Shown: positions 1 through 11,992, numbered from the stretch's first letter. The stretch is 64,000 bases of DNA from Cylicocyclus nassatus (GCA_958299035.1 CATQJL010000223.1:71283006-71347005), one strand, 5' to 3'. Numbers and translations: made by a program. Notes: a model not told the origin generated them from the letters alone.

Positions 1-1930
1 GTTGATATTCTCCTGTAGATGTACGATGAATAAGATGAATAAATTAGAGATTGAATGTCATTTACCTTCGACATAATCTTGCCTGTGAGCTGTTAACTCA
101 TCGGCATGATCATTAACAAACGCATCAGCAAATGTGTATGCTAGCCACATTGGAGCTAATCTAAATGCACAAACCATGCAGCTTTTAAAACATTGAGTTA
201 TAATAACGATAACTGAGGAAACCTCGAGACATCAGAAGTGGAAAAACAAATCAAACGCATAAAAAATCAGAAAAAACTTTGAGAAAGTTTAGCTTATAAA
301 ATAAATGAACTTTCAAAGAAAGTTTAGCTTACCTGTTCAGCATGCTCTCAACAACAATGTTAAAAGCATCAAAGTAGGCATCATGTTTGATGACACGTAA
401 GAAAGGAGCTCGATACCGCAAGATCGCGCCATCGGCAACTGAAATGTTCTTTTTAGTAAAGCGAATTATTCTGCTTACCCTTAAGCCAACAGGATAAAGA
501 TAAAGACTGAGATAAACATTTGACAAAAACGAAGATTCCCCTTCTTTTCACGCCCTGAGGAGAACCGAGTAACTATAGTCAAGAAAGCGGAACCAACCCA
601 AACCTTACTCAACCCATAAGTGAGTAGGAAACCATCTTAAGGCAACTAGCCAGATAAAAAGGACATATAGGTATAATTAAAATCGATATTGTTCCCACTT
701 GTATCCTGTACTTGTCTATAAGATTTGAGGCGTTCATTTTTAGAACGATGAGTCAACCATGAGGTAAGGCTACGAAGTAAACAGCAGTTGCCATTACAAT
801 ATAAGGATTACGAAACCTTATTACCCGTTTGATAGCCAGCACTATCATGCTATTTACAACTCTGCTATATAAAGAGCGACAAAAATATTATTATTGAAAA
901 AAAACTCCTCAAGGACTCCCAGCCCTTCTTTAGATATAAAGCGATTTGATCACTGTTAAATGGAGAACCAAAGAGCAACAGACCATACTCTCTTCCTCTT
1001 GCTGTCATCTCGAAAAGTGCGGAGGTTTTATGAAACTTAAGTGCGTTTAGAACAATTTATCGCAATAACGATTGAATCGAAATGATTTAAATTCTACTAG
1101 GATGAGACTTTAAAAGGACGGGCTGTAGTGCTGCGAAAACAATGAACTAATGGCAGCGCTGTTCACACGCAATGCAATTCTCAGGCCCAGCCAGACTTCG
1201 CTCAAAAGCGCCCAAATATCTCTAACTCCTCTTCACTTTACCTCCTCTCTCCTCAGGCGAGAAAGTAAAGAGAGGTTTGAGAAAAATGGCGCTTTCGCGC
1301 TTTTGGACCTTTCGAGCGAAGTCTGCGGAGCCTCAGAGAAAAAGCAGCTGAACAAAGACAGAGCAACGGTCTGAGTTGACAACCTTCAAGTGCAAAATCT
1401 CTGCACTAGTGTTTGACCATAAATCAAAAAACAGTCTTTGCACCTATTTACACTATTTGTTCAAGCCAAATTGTGCACATGCGCATGTGTATGAAAAAAA
1501 TATCGAGAACAGTGATTACTACATATTCTCCGCTCCAAAGCATTCACCCGATGATTTGATCTCCAAATGTAGATGCTTATCCCTACTTTCTTAGCGGTTA
1601 CTGCTTATTTGCACAGCAACTATAAGATCTCCCATATTTTGGAACCATGAAATAAAAAAGAACATGTAGGGGTGTGTGGATTCAGAAGAAATGTCACACT
1701 GATGAACACTGCTTAAAGAGGGTTTGTTCCTTCCATGTAGAATAAGAAAAGGACCCCAAACATAAAAGATAAAAAATCGAAAAATTCATCCCACCTGCTT
1801 CTTCATCCCCAGCAAAGCCCTCCCTCAAGTGCTGAGCGACTGTTTTCCCAGTCTCATCTTTCCATGTCTTCACGTCAATGAATTTGTTATCACCACCATC
1901 TATACCATTTTCTGCATCTTTAGAGGCCAT
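1..1930 (-). CDS. Unrecognised protein gene, 5' portion, runs off the left edge
   Basis: Four phase-consistent exons read on the minus strand: 1795-1930, 333-438, 66-160 and 1-12 (continuing beyond the window). The ATG at 1930 follows a strong acceptor (cattcctttag, AG at 1934-1933) by two bases, as expected for a spliced-leader site. Exon 1 ends GCAG|GTGGG, exon 2 is TTTCAG-preceded and ends ACAG|GTAAGC, exon 3 ends GAAG|GTAAAT and exon 4 follows CTACAG. Exon 1 gives a hydrophilic acidic start (MASKDAENGIDGG...). Exons 2-3 give an aromatic and hydrophobic stretch (RYRAPFLRVIKHDAYFDAF, then LAPMWLAYTFADAFVNDH). I do not recognise the family. The 1.36-kb first intron could hide another exon; the join is supported by phase, not by transcripts. 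It is divergent from the SAM-domain gene at 2310. Confidence 0.6.
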
Positions 1931-1934
1931 AACT

Positions 1935-2304
1935 AAAGGAATGGACACATTAAAGTCAAAAGTGAAAGACAGTGTGGAGATAAGCGATTGACCGAGTTTA
2001 GCGAGTAAAAGGCAGAACGACAAGACAGATTAGCACAGGTTTCAAGCCAACAAGCGCGAGTGACTCGACGCTCGGCGGGAAAGCCGACGACGACATTGCA
2101 AACGACGAGGGTACCGCCCGCTGGGGAGCGATGTGTAGTAGGATGAAATTCCAAAAGCCATTTGCAGAAAATCGTTAACCTATTTCATTTCCGCGAGTTT
2201 TATGGCTCTCAAAAGTTTTTAATGGCTTTTGTGCATGCTTTACTTATCGCTTGTCATAAGTTCTAGCACCGACGCTTTATATGACTTCGTGATTCAGTTT
2301 CCAG
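1935..2304. promoter_or_regulatory. Divergent intergenic region, probable bidirectional promoter
   Basis: About 370 bases separate the inferred trans-splice site of the minus-strand gene (1934) from that of the plus-strand SAM gene (2304). The segment 2045-2135 is richer in CG dinucleotides than its surroundings. No TATA box is evident. The regulatory role is inferred from the head-to-head layout only. Confidence 0.35.
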
Positions 2305-2309
2305 ATGAT

Positions 2310-4626
2310 ATGACACCTACACAGGAAGTATTTAATACGACCATCTCACATCGCCCAATATGTTTCTGGACTGCATCAGACGTTGACGATTGGCTGCGAA
2401 GGAGGAGACCGAAGCTAGCGCTCAAATACTCGCTCTTTTTTCTACGGCATAATGTTACAGGTGTGCCACTTGTCACTTCTTCGTTCTATATTCTATTGAG
2501 TGTGCATTGGGCGCTACATACAAGGCTAAATTCAGCGCCATAAGTGCTTACTATTTTTTTAACTATACTTCGGTTACCAAGCCCGGAGAAAGAAAAGATT
2601 CGGCGACCTTACTTTAAGGGGCATGCATCGAACATTTCTGCTGCGTAGTGGAATGGGTTTCTGTAGTAATGGCTACCACACTCATAAGCGCGTGATTTGC
2701 TCTTACATACCTTAGAGGGCCAGATTGGTTCGGGGACGAGGATCAAATCCTCGACTTGGTCGTTGAAACATCGGAGTCTCAAAAGACGCCAAATATTCAT
2801 CTTACGCTAAAGCATCTCGTATCTGGCGAGGCTGACGTGTGCGCACCTCTATTAGCTCGCGGGAAAATCCGGTTACCAAGTCATGCTTCGATCGGTCCAA
2901 ATTGCTCTCTGGTAACACTTTGCTGTCGGAGGGTAGAATGCTTGGTCGACCTGAGGCGGTCGAACTTTCGATCCTGACTCATTGTGCCCTTTGTTTGCAT
3001 TATTCTTTCTGTAAGAAGTTGCTGGTACTGTACAGTAGACCTAGTCTTAGTCTGACATTTTCATCTTTCACATAATTCGCTTCTATTCGTTTTGCTTTTT
3101 TGCCCATCATCCCATTTTAGTTGATTAAAGGCGACAGTTGCAGATTTCTTTCATTAGATAATCGGATTTACTTATCTTGTTGTTTTTGTACTGCAGCTTC
3201 TCATCGACTAAGTCGCTTAAGCTTCGAAAAGGTTGGCTTTTGGACCCGTAATGCAAGTAGCAATTTTTGCAGAGATTTAGTTATTTTTCACCATTTATCG
3301 CTGCTTTCGTAGTTTGTCGATTTCAGCGCAAACCTCACCGAAGAAAAGAGAGCAATAATATTCTTAAATCACATTCGTGTAATATGAGCTACTTTCAATC
3401 ATTATTTGTAATATGTTATCTGGAAAGGGGCGCCCATTACTTGTTGGTGTCAATCAGAAATTGCCGCGACGCGGCGTAAAGTAATCTGAGCGAGAGGCAA
3501 CAGGGCCAGAGGAAATGTTCCAGAGGACATGTTTGGGGGTCTCGTTGTTATATCGAACAAAAATACGTTTGTGGCCATATACATAGTAATTTCCATCTTT
3601 TCATCCACTATCTTTATTTTTGCAAGATTCGGATCCAAACATCCATCAAAAGTAAAATTTGATACGATAGTGTAAAACCCTCTCGTTTGTTAGTGAGTAT
3701 GAAATACTATGCCCTTGCAAGTCGGCTACCCAAGCTCTCGTCGCAGCTGATTACTGCCAGCCTGTCGCTCGCGACGCCCGCGTAATTGACAGTCACAAGT
3801 AATGGGATACATCCTGTTATCTGTATAGGCCAAGTTTGAGGCTGATTTGTTCTTGAACCGAAGTATACCCAGGCCTAGGCAGCCACGGTTAGAAATGGAA
3901 CTGTCTTCAATCCATCCCGCCATCTGGCACCGCCAATCTGAGACACGCACATGGTCTTAGAAATTTCGAAGTTCACGTTTGGTCTAATTTAACTCTGTTT
4001 TTCCAGACAAAATATCTAAATCGATAACCTTTACAGCTACTATCGATTTAGATATTTTTAAGCATATCTATTGTTTGCCATGTCACAGTGATCTTAGTAA
4101 CGGTTTATTCTTTTGAGCCATGGAGTTTTCAGGTCGTGTTCTAGTCGACATAACAGACGGTGATCTCGAGGAAATTGGAATTGGCTCGTACGACGAGAGG
4201 TATGTCCCTTTGAATTTCTCAATCTCAGAATTTGAGATACTCAACCATTAGTCCATCACATAATCATATCGTTCATAAGCACATTTCTGATCAGAGAAAG
4301 GTTTTATGCGTTGACTAGGGATTTTGAGCACGCCGACCGGTCAACGTTTTCCTATTTTTTTTGGCGTCTGCAAAACGCTTATCTGTATTCGAATTTCAGC
4401 TTTGATTGAAATTGAGAAAGGATTCGATAGAGAAGACAGTTTTGGTATTTTGTCTTCTGGTCCGATGTAAAAAAATTGATGTATAATACTTCGCATTAAT
4501 GCTTTCATCATCTGCTAACCTTCTTACTGTTGCAGACAAGATTTACTTCTTGAAATCCGCAAAGAAAAGCTGTATAGTGATTTGGACGAATTATCGAAGC
4601 TGAAAGCACAGAATCTAAGAGAATAA
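2310..4626 (+). CDS. Small SAM-domain protein
   Basis: Three exons on the plus strand, 2310-2460, 4118-4199 and 4536-4626, encode about 107 residues with consistent phases (1 then 2). Donors are ACAG|GTGTGC and AGAG|GTATGT; acceptors are TTCTTTTGAG and TTACTGTTGCAG. Exon 1 carries the first half of a SAM domain (CFWTASDVDDWLRR, then an aromatic LALKYSLFFLRHNV segment). Exons 2-3 carry the second half (SGRVLVDITDGDLEEIGI, DERQDLLLEIRKEKL), followed by a short charged helix and TAA at 4624. SAM domains mediate protein-protein or RNA binding; partner unknown. The start is the ATG at 2310, six bases into an exon opened by acceptor TTTCCAG (2304). An earlier out-of-frame ATG at 2305 ends at once in TGA. 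The frame stays open upstream to about 2267, so a longer 5' exon is possible. A SAM domain with almost nothing else is unusual. Confidence 0.7.
2461..4117. other. Large intron of the SAM gene
   Basis: 1.66 kb between the first two SAM exons. No open frame here has convincing splice sites or a recognisable product. A 17-bp perfect inverted repeat lies near its 3' end (4010-4057). I see no full mobile element. Confidence 0.4.
4010..4057. repeat. Perfect 17-bp stem hairpin in the SAM gene intron
   Basis: AAATATCTAAATCGATA at 4010-4026 is exactly reverse-complemented at 4041-4057 around a 14-base loop. It lies 60 bases before the acceptor of SAM exon 2. It could be a degenerate MITE end, a protein-binding palindrome or an RNA hairpin affecting splicing; nothing distinguishes these. 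Confidence 0.6.
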
Positions 4627-5864
4627 TATGTTTCTTAAATTTATCTCATAATGTTTTATAGATAAAGTATTCATGCAGATTGTTGAGATGCTTTTCGAGG
4701 TTCGCTTGTCTCTCATACTTCATCATTCGCTCGTCGATATCGTTCCACTAGTTTGTTTATGCCTTGGCTTGTTTTCACAAAGGCGCTGCGCGCTGCAGAT
4801 GGAAGCCTTTGATTGTGCTTTGTGTGTCTGTGCAGCATCGCGAAAGCTGTAAGTGCATACATTGATCAATGTTGCCATTTTCGAAATTTCCAACTCTTTC
4901 TGCGATATAGCGCACTTACTAGTTGTGAAGCTAAAAAATGTTAACGTTATCTTAGTTTATCGTTTTGAATTTCATTTTATGTCATCAGCATTTTGAATTC
5001 TCGCTATATCTGGCTAGAAGAATTGTAAACAATCGTAACTCTTTTAATTTATTTGTCCTTTCTCCTTCTTTTTGTTTCTCGTAAATTCGTCATTTCATCT
5101 GAGTGCTAACATAGTATTGATGTGAAGCCCTTTACTTTTAGATGATTCACATGAGAAAAAAGGAACTCGCTACTTACAATTAGCAGCTGGTATAGAGTAA
5201 TCTGAAACGCTTCAAGCACAGAATCTATATGTTGCAAATTGTTGTGAAATCGCACGCATTTAGTAGCCTTTTTGAGTATGAGTAGAATACATTTGGTACA
5301 ATAGGAGCGGTGGTCATATACACGAAGGGGGGAGGGGTAAATTTTTTATAGGTGCTAGCCACGAATTTCGGAAAAATTCCTGGGGGTGCTTTTTCAGTTT
5401 TTTCCCGACACATAATTCCAAATTACGCATTCTCATGAATAGGCTGCTTTCAAGTTTTCGCGGTCCCTTTTGAGAGTTTATCAGGAATGGAGTTTGTAGA
5501 GAATTTAGATGAGCCTTGCCCCATATTGTGGATACAAATTTTCTCAAGAAGCATTTCCTTCGTACAGGCCACGGTTTTGCACTTTTGCGTTGATGACGCT
5601 ATCTTCATCTTGATCAGTCTTGCCTTTGGATGTTGCATCTGTGGGCCCACCGCTTCATTTTTGAATTTACAGCAAAAAAATTCTTATTTTTCATTTGCGA
5701 AAGTTGTGTCCATAGTGTTTTTTTCTGCTATAATTTAGTTTCTGATCTATACTGTCATTGTGAGTTCACCTATTAGAACGCAATGCATCAGTTAATCGAT
5801 TCCAGGTTCAGTAATTGACTGCCATTAGCCTACCTCTATTTTATGAACATCTATCATAAGCGTT
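4627..5864. other. Intergenic, no gene seen
   Basis: AT-rich sequence between the SAM gene and the next plus-strand gene. A short echo of the SAM 3' end (agcacagaatcta) occurs at 5215-5227. No AATAAA was placed with confidence. Overlapping open frames on both strands around 5225-5740 have no family features. Confidence 0.4.
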
Positions 5865-7304
5865 ATGGGTAAGAAGAGATACACAAAGACGCCAATATCT
5901 GGTAGGTTAACGAACGTTCAGTTTGTAATTTTGGAATTTTTTCTTTAAGTTACTCTCAGTAGGGAAGGTGAGGCGCTAATGCTGCCGGTAAGCGCCGTTT
6001 AAGGTGGTCGCCGGTCCTTTCGAACATACGATGTAAAGGATATTCATCGACGACTGCCCCGATTCGTGCATTTACACCACCGTGGGCGCGCCTATTTGGA
6101 GCCTTTCCAGTTTGACAGTACACTGCAGCATGCCGGGACTTTGTAGCTCGCAGCAACAGTGTCCTTTAGCCTCTTTCGTTGATTTGGGTATTTCACATCG
6201 TTTTCTTCTTCTTAATTTCGGATTTCAGTCAGTCATTCGTTTTACCTTTCTCTTAGATTCCCTCGATGTTCAAATATCCTACGTTCTTCTTTGATGAATA
6301 CTAAAAGGCAAGGAAAAAAGTTGTTTAGGCACATTTCTTGAATCCCTCTTCCTTTTTACACGCCAAACATTCTTTTACATTCTTTCCTTTTACAAGATCG
6401 TAAACCATCAAAATTAGGGCAAAATTAGATGAAAGTGTGTGCTTTGTTCATAAGCAGTGGTGGCAATCATGGAATTTCCTTAGATGAGGCCACTCTAATG
6501 TTTATCTCAGCACTCCTACATTGTCTCCCTAATGTAGGAGTGCTGAAGTTATCATCTCAGTGGTCTGTCCCAGGAAACATGTCAAATCGTTACAAAATAT
6601 TGAAGAAAATATGCAATCCCAATTATAGCCATGATATCCACCATTGCAATTACAAAAAAGGTCATTCTTTACTCTACTTTGTTCGCGGCGATGACCTTAC
6701 ATAGACATTAGAACGGCTGATTGCCTAGAATGAAAAATAATAAGAAAAACGGTGTGAAATATTTAAATTAATAAAAGAGGTTAAAGGACAGGGATGCTGC
6801 GAGCTACCGAGTCCCCGCGCGCTGCAGCGTTCTGTCAAGCTGGAAAGGCTTCAAAAAGGCACGCCTGCGGTGGTGTAAATGCACGAAACGGGGCGGTCGT
6901 CGACGGATATCCTTTAAGGACCAGTGCGCAAATGCGGTGCTCAGCGGCAGTGTTATTCGCTCCCATTTGAAAAGTTTTTCGTTGGCAAAACATTCATGTT
7001 CTAGTACTTCTCGCTGTCATTGTTAGTGCATAAATTTCCAGGCCACTGGGCTCAAAGGTTTCGGCGTATGCGCGTTTACAATCCGCGAGCCACATTTGAA
7101 CAAGCACAAGCGATCGCAAAGCTCTTTGGAGAGACTAAGAAGAAACCGAAGAAGAATGCTAACGCGAAATCCAACGAAGTGGAAGGCGAGGAAAGCAACG
7201 TCGGTTTACCTTATGAACATGTGCAAAATGCTAAAGTTTCTGATTCATTAAAGTTGTTCATGCCAGGGAAGGGAGGGGGGGGGGGGGAGGAAGAGGTTTC
7301 ATAG
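5865..7304 (+). CDS. Unrecognised small basic protein, two exons
   Basis: Exon 1 (5865-5901) encodes MGKKRYTKTPIS plus one base and ends in donor G|GTAGGT. Exon 2 (7042-7304) opens after acceptor aaatttccag and completes a glycine codon, so the frame joins exactly. The product (about 98 residues) begins with a basic aromatic segment (GHWAQRFRRMRVYNPRATF), then an alanine-rich helix (EQAQAIAKLFGE), then a lysine-rich segment (TKKKPKKNANAK) turning acidic. The frame runs on through a G-rich tract (7270-7289) to TAG at 7302; the real gene may use a donor before that and continue downstream. The lysine-rich part could be a nuclear or RNA-binding signal (inference). I do not recognise the family. 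The 1.14-kb intron contains one copy of a GC-rich dispersed repeat near its start and another near its end, inverted. Confidence 0.55.
5955..6160 (-). repeat. GC-rich dispersed repeat, copy 1
   Basis: On the minus strand this segment matches 6790-6965 closely: tgctgcgagctac near the start, ctgtcaa.ctggaaaggct, then ggtggtgtaaatgcacgaa, then a gtcgtcgacg motif. It is much richer in CG than its surroundings. It resembles a short interspersed element, but no polymerase III boxes were recognised. It sits in the intron of the gene at 5865. Confidence 0.6.
6508..6545. repeat. Perfect 15-bp stem hairpin
   Basis: CAGCACTCCTACATT (6508-6522), an 8-base loop, then its exact reverse complement (6531-6545). 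It lies inside the intron of the gene at 5865. It is too short for a typical microRNA precursor. Confidence 0.6.
6790..6965 (+). repeat. GC-rich dispersed repeat, copy 2
   Basis: Plus-strand copy of the repeat at 5955-6160, in inverted orientation relative to it and ending about 80 bases before exon 2 of the gene at 5865. The shared core includes the ggtggtgtaaatgcacgaa motif. The class is unknown. Confidence 0.6.
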
Positions 7305-8316
7305 TATCTTGATCTTGGCAGTTATGATGATTATCACTCAGGGTCCATCCTTGCCTTCCGTGTTTTTGTACTCCTTTTCACTCAAGTCACATCCATCATT
7401 TTAGTCATCGAAGTAATGTTAAAGGTGTGCACAATTGCGGATTTGGAATAATTTTGTGGGAACGTTTTCCAAAATAGGACATCTAATTTAGGGCATTACG
7501 TTGACGCCGTACTTAGTTGGGAAAAGGGGGGAGACGGTCAAGAGGCGCGATTTCTCTGGCTGTCACCAACTTAAAAGCCCATTTCTGCACTAAACAAATT
7601 TTCAAAAAATTCCAGAGAGAGTCATTTAGCTTGCTAGCTGTTCGAAGTTACCACTTACTGGGTTTCACGGCTTTTACTGCAAAAATGAGCGAAATATTCA
7701 CGAAATTGCCATTATTTGCACTTTCATGGGTTTTTGACCTCCAATGTTTCTGTTTTGGATCTTTTCTAAGATGATAAGATCAGACAGCTCATGCAACGAT
7801 CTTCTATAATTTCTCAAAAATTTGAAAGGCCTCTAAAACATTATAAACATTTGAAATGTGCAATATGATGTCCAGCTGGCAATAAAAACCGCGCCTCTTG
7901 ACATACACCCGGAAAAGGGCAACAGGTAGATCATAAATCTGCCTACCTAGATCCTGATGCATTCATGAGATGACCAGTCTCTCTGCGTTTAAACGAAGTT
8001 TTTACTTGTTTGAGTAGCCATTTTAGAAAACTTCTTCTGCAGACAGAAGTGTCCTGATTCATTTCGACTTTTGCAGCTATAATTTTCTTGAGCTGCGTGT
8101 ATATCCTATCTGATTTTTTACATTTCTCACAACTCGGCGCAGTTTTCCAAAGAAAGAGAATGTTTTCGTCTTTTATAGCGAGTCGCAGTCTGACCAAGAT
8201 TTGTAGAAAGAAAGAAGTCTTCAAAAAATCATTTCATTTCATGCCATTCCTTTTGGGACAAACAAACAAAGATATTGACTAATTATCAAATAATACAAAT
8301 TGTAAAGTTTCTCACT
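7305..8316. other. Intergenic, no gene seen
   Basis: AT-rich sequence between the basic-protein gene and the F-box-like gene. Open frames on both strands (for example 7943-8224 minus) lack splice or family support. A downstream exon of the gene at 5865 cannot be excluded. Confidence 0.35.
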
Positions 8317-10107
8317 ATGCCAAGACTTGACCATTCGACGACTACGTGTTCATCAAATATCTTGCAGCATATCACTATTGTCGATCTTCCTGATGATGTT
8401 CTTCTGAAGATTTTCATGTACGTCTATCATGCTTCGTTGCCCAACCCGAACGATATTCGTATGAGGGCATATGTTTTTGGTGGTAGCAAAAAGCTTGCAA
8501 CGAGAGTGAGTGACTTAAACTTTATGAGCGTTAGTGAAGACTCTTCGACTAATTTTTAGGATCTGTATCGGCTGCGAATTGTTTGCAAGAGATTCAACAA
8601 TATCATGTGCGATTATCACGCTAGTTTCCCTAAACCTCCCATCGGGTTACGGCTGCAGGTATGTGTGTTTATTCTGAAATGGAATGATATTTATTCAACA
8701 TCTCATCTCAGGCAGCTGTAAATCGTGATCGCACTTACGGTGGAGCTGTTGTTGTTTATATCTATGGCGATTGTGGAAGACGATACTTTGCAAAGTTTGT
8801 ATACATGCAAGATGTTCCAGCAGCAATATTGTGAGTGTATTTTCTACGTCACTTGTATAGCATACTTATGCCTCGTTTTGTTTTTATCATTTATTGAAGC
8901 AATTTTTAGCCCCGGACAAATTTGCACATTCCTTGTGATCAAAAGTCTTGTACTCACGGAAGACTTGATGGATATGCTATTACGGCTTGATCTTTCAAAG
9001 GTTACAATATGACGAGGGATTACTATCTTCTAAGAAAATGTTGTATAGGTGGAGGAATTGTTTTGGTATGATATTCGAGGATCACAAGTGAAGAATCTGA
9101 TCGAGAAAATGCAGCAACTTTTACGCAAAATGACATCGCTAGTCAGTGCGGAGTTTTATGCAACGGATGACTATTTTGATCCAACGACAATGTTCCCGAA
9201 TACAGATCGCTACTGGACAGAACTTGGTTTGGAGAAGTGAGTCAGAAATTTTTTCTCATCAACCTTTGTGTGTATGCGTCACCGTGCGAATGCTGAATTT
9301 TATCACATTTCAATCTGCCAGTTCGTAGCCTTGTTCATCAAAATGGCCCAAGTAGTGTAAAGAAACCTTTGATTTTCTTTGTTTCGAGAGATGAGACGGT
9401 ATATTTTTTTGAATATCACTCTTTTCTAACTTCCTCTTGGTTCACCCAGATTAAAGGTGGTGAGATTCTGATACTCTATAATAGCGGGCTCTTAACTGAG
9501 CAGCAGGCCAAATCCCGCTGCAAAAGATGAATTACGAAGGGAAAAAATTGCTTCAGGGGGTAGAATTGGCCAAGCTCGCCCATCAGCGTGGAGATTGAAG
9601 ATAATGGGTTTTAAAACGGGCGTCAGGGTGAATATAAAAGTCTAAATTCTGATAATCATAACGAGGGGTGGATTCACGGCGATTGTATATACTCAAGCCC
9701 TATTTTGGACTTGTTATCTTCAGAGTTATCTCCGGACCACCCACGTTGATGGGCGGAGCCACCTTGGTCCCCTATACCTTCGGGAGTGATTGTTCCGCTT
9801 CAAAATACGTTTTTTGCGGCCTGATTTGGAAGATTACTTAGGGACCCGCTATCAAACAACATCAGAATCTCATCATCCAATCTGGGTGAACAATATCTTC
9901 AAGCCCTCTATGTCGACCAACAGTCGCAGGAGAAAGCAATCTTTCTACTCGTTGTAAAGTCTAAACTCCAATTTTTCAAAAATTTATTTCTTTTTCAGAA
10001 CGGACAATACGGCTATGAAACGTGATGAAGTACGCAAGAAATATCGCAAAATTGTAAAGTGGGCCTCGCTCCGTTCAACTCGGTCACAGCGTAGACGTGC
10101 CATTTAA
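8317..10107 (+). CDS. F-box-like protein, six exons
   Basis: Exons 8317-8505, 8560-8658, 8712-8830, 8910-9000, 9049-9236 and 9999-10107 join in phase to about 264 residues and end in TAA. Donors are GTGAGT, GTATGT, GTGAGT, GTTACA and GTGAGT; acceptors are TTTTTAG, CATCTCAG, TTTTTAG, TTGTATAG and TTTTTCAG. Residues about 27-90 fit an F-box: ITIVDLPDDVLLKIFMYV, then after a divergent insert DLYRLRIVCKRFNNIM. F-box proteins link substrates to Skp1-cullin ubiquitin ligases, and nematodes have large lineage-specific sets. The rest (AAVNRDRTYGGAVVVYIY..., then a C-terminus rich in R and K) is not recognised. The insert of about 25 residues inside the F-box is atypical. No clear trans-splice acceptor precedes the ATG, so a 5' exon could be missing. 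The last intron holds a MITE. Confidence 0.7.
9440..9891. mobile_element. MITE with GTTCACCCAG termini
   Basis: Starts GTTCACCCAGATT and ends AATCTGGGTGAAC. The inverted similarity continues inward (gagattctgat and the atagcgggctc / gacccgctat pairing) for about 50 bases. It is about 452 bp with no coding capacity, and I cannot define a target duplication. It fills most of the last intron of the F-box-like gene. Confidence 0.65.
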
Positions 10108-10449
10108 TGGGATGCGACAGTCTTCTTCTTGCAAATCTACAGTCTAATCGCCTTTTTCACTTGAGCGATGCAACTGCTGTGCGTGTGTGAAGACCTTAAT
10201 ATCACAGGTGCTTTATGATTTCTCTCACTGCCTTGGATCACATTAGTCATGGGCAGCAATCACTTTGTATGCCATATCTGTATAGAACTTGTCTTATCAT
10301 CACTGCAATAGCTACGAGTTCGTCAGCAGTTTTTCATCCGTTGAATCACGAAAGTATTGTCAAAGTTTTACCTGATTTTTTTGTTTTTGTGTTATCAGAT
10401 TTGATCATGGTCATCACTTCTGCTTGCTATCTGAATGTAATGTCGAGTT

Positions 10450-10455
10450 AATAAA
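10450..10455 (+). terminator. Candidate polyadenylation signal of the F-box-like gene
   Basis: AATAAA, 343 bases after the TAA of the F-box-like gene. It is the first match on the plus strand that I noticed downstream. Confidence 0.35.
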
Positions 10456-11111
10456 AGATTGCTCTTGATTATTGGACAGTGAACTAATCCGGGCTCAGTG
10501 TTTTTCTTTCCAGTATCTGCATTTGTATTCTTGAACCACACTTGCATGATTGTAGTCCTCGACATATCTCATCGAAAGCGAGTGAGATTAGCATACTCTG
10601 GAATTCGCACATAAAGGCAGCGTCCGCAAAATTTCGAATGGAACTTTTTTCGCCTACTTGGACTTATTTCTCCCGCTGATTCTGAAAGTGCAGCTTGTAT
10701 GGCACGAAAACGCCGAAAACCTTCATTAGAAGCCCTTGATTTGAATTCTGTCGCCTGCTACCAAGGTTAAGACGCGAGTCTTTGTGGGACCCTACGTCTT
10801 GACGCGTGCGGTATGCGCACTCTGGCTTATTTCGAACTCACTCTTCCCTGTCGCCTTTGCGTTCCGGTCCCCACTTCTGAAGCGGATTTCTCGCTCCAGA
10901 AGCAGATTGGTGCATTGCCAGTTGGGCAAGAGCCTTACTAGGACGGGCGCCCCTGTACCCTACATTTTCGATCTCCCCGGACGCTGCCTTTAATTCACAA
11001 TCTTTCAAGGTTACATTTTCGTATTCAGAAACTTGCTGTTCCTGCTTCTTTGCAGAAAAAGGCATTTCTTATACACTCTGGTGCTTTTGGGGAGCTCATT
11101 TCAGTAATTCG
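10456..11111. other. Intergenic, no gene seen
   Basis: The part 10780-11080 is less AT-rich and open on both strands, but no splice-supported exon or protein family is visible. Confidence 0.35.
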
Positions 11112-11992
11112 CTAGGTTGGTGTAAAAGTAATGCGCGTTTTGCGAGTTCTCACTTTGACGTGTTAACCTCCCAAACAATCTACACTTTTCAATGTGATTA
11201 GGACCATCAGAAACAGCAAACCTTTTGCAATACAGCGCACATTCACCTACCTCTTATCACAAATGGGCAAACGAATATGCTTCGATAAGCAAAAAAAGTT
11301 TTTTTTTTCTGAAGCCTTGTTTTTAACTGATCAAAACTTTCAAAATTTGTTAGTATAAATGATAAGTAGCCTATCTTGTAGCGACAAGCCATTAGCACAA
11401 AAAAAAAGATGAAAAGTGTTCAAACAAAAAGATTTGCGAGAGGGAAAAAGTTAAAATGCAAAATTATCCGCTTCAACATTTTTTCGTAAGCTCCAAAGTC
11501 CCGAAATATGGAGTTTTTTTTTTGACTCTCTGCCTATTAGACACCTTAACGTTTTGCAAAAAATGTCAACGGGAAGCTCACCCTTACGCATACAGAAATG
11601 AGCAAAGTTTCGGCCATTGCTTTTTCAAAGAATTTATGTCCATAGAATGACCAAAACGACTACCCATGTTGAGGGAAATTTTTACTCTACCTAGTTTCTG
11701 AGAAAATAATAAAGTGTGCATAATGTAGACACTTTTTCTGCAGTAGCTAAATTGTCAAAAGATCTTCATTGCGCTTACATTTATGGCCAGAAAACGGAAA
11801 TTCTGGTTTTGAATGCAGTTGTATGAATGTGAATTACTATAAACTTTTGAGGTAAAAGCCCGTAATCACCAGTAAAGCATGGAAAGAGCTTTTCAAAAGT
11901 GTGCTAAGTTTTTCTAAAGAAGAAAGTTTGACAAGAAAAGTTGTCCTGAAAAGAAGTCTAGAAAAACGTGCATTACTTTTGCTCCAACATAA
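11112..11992. mobile_element. Mariner-type MITE, family 1
   Basis: The left terminus is taggttggtgtaaaagtaatgc and the right terminus is the inverted gcattacttttgctccaacata. Inner sequences match the element at 45572-46478 in opposite orientation (for example gcgttttgcgagttctcactttga). There is no transposase frame. The ends resemble mariner termini of the TTAGGTTGGTGCAAAAGTA type. Confidence 0.75.
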
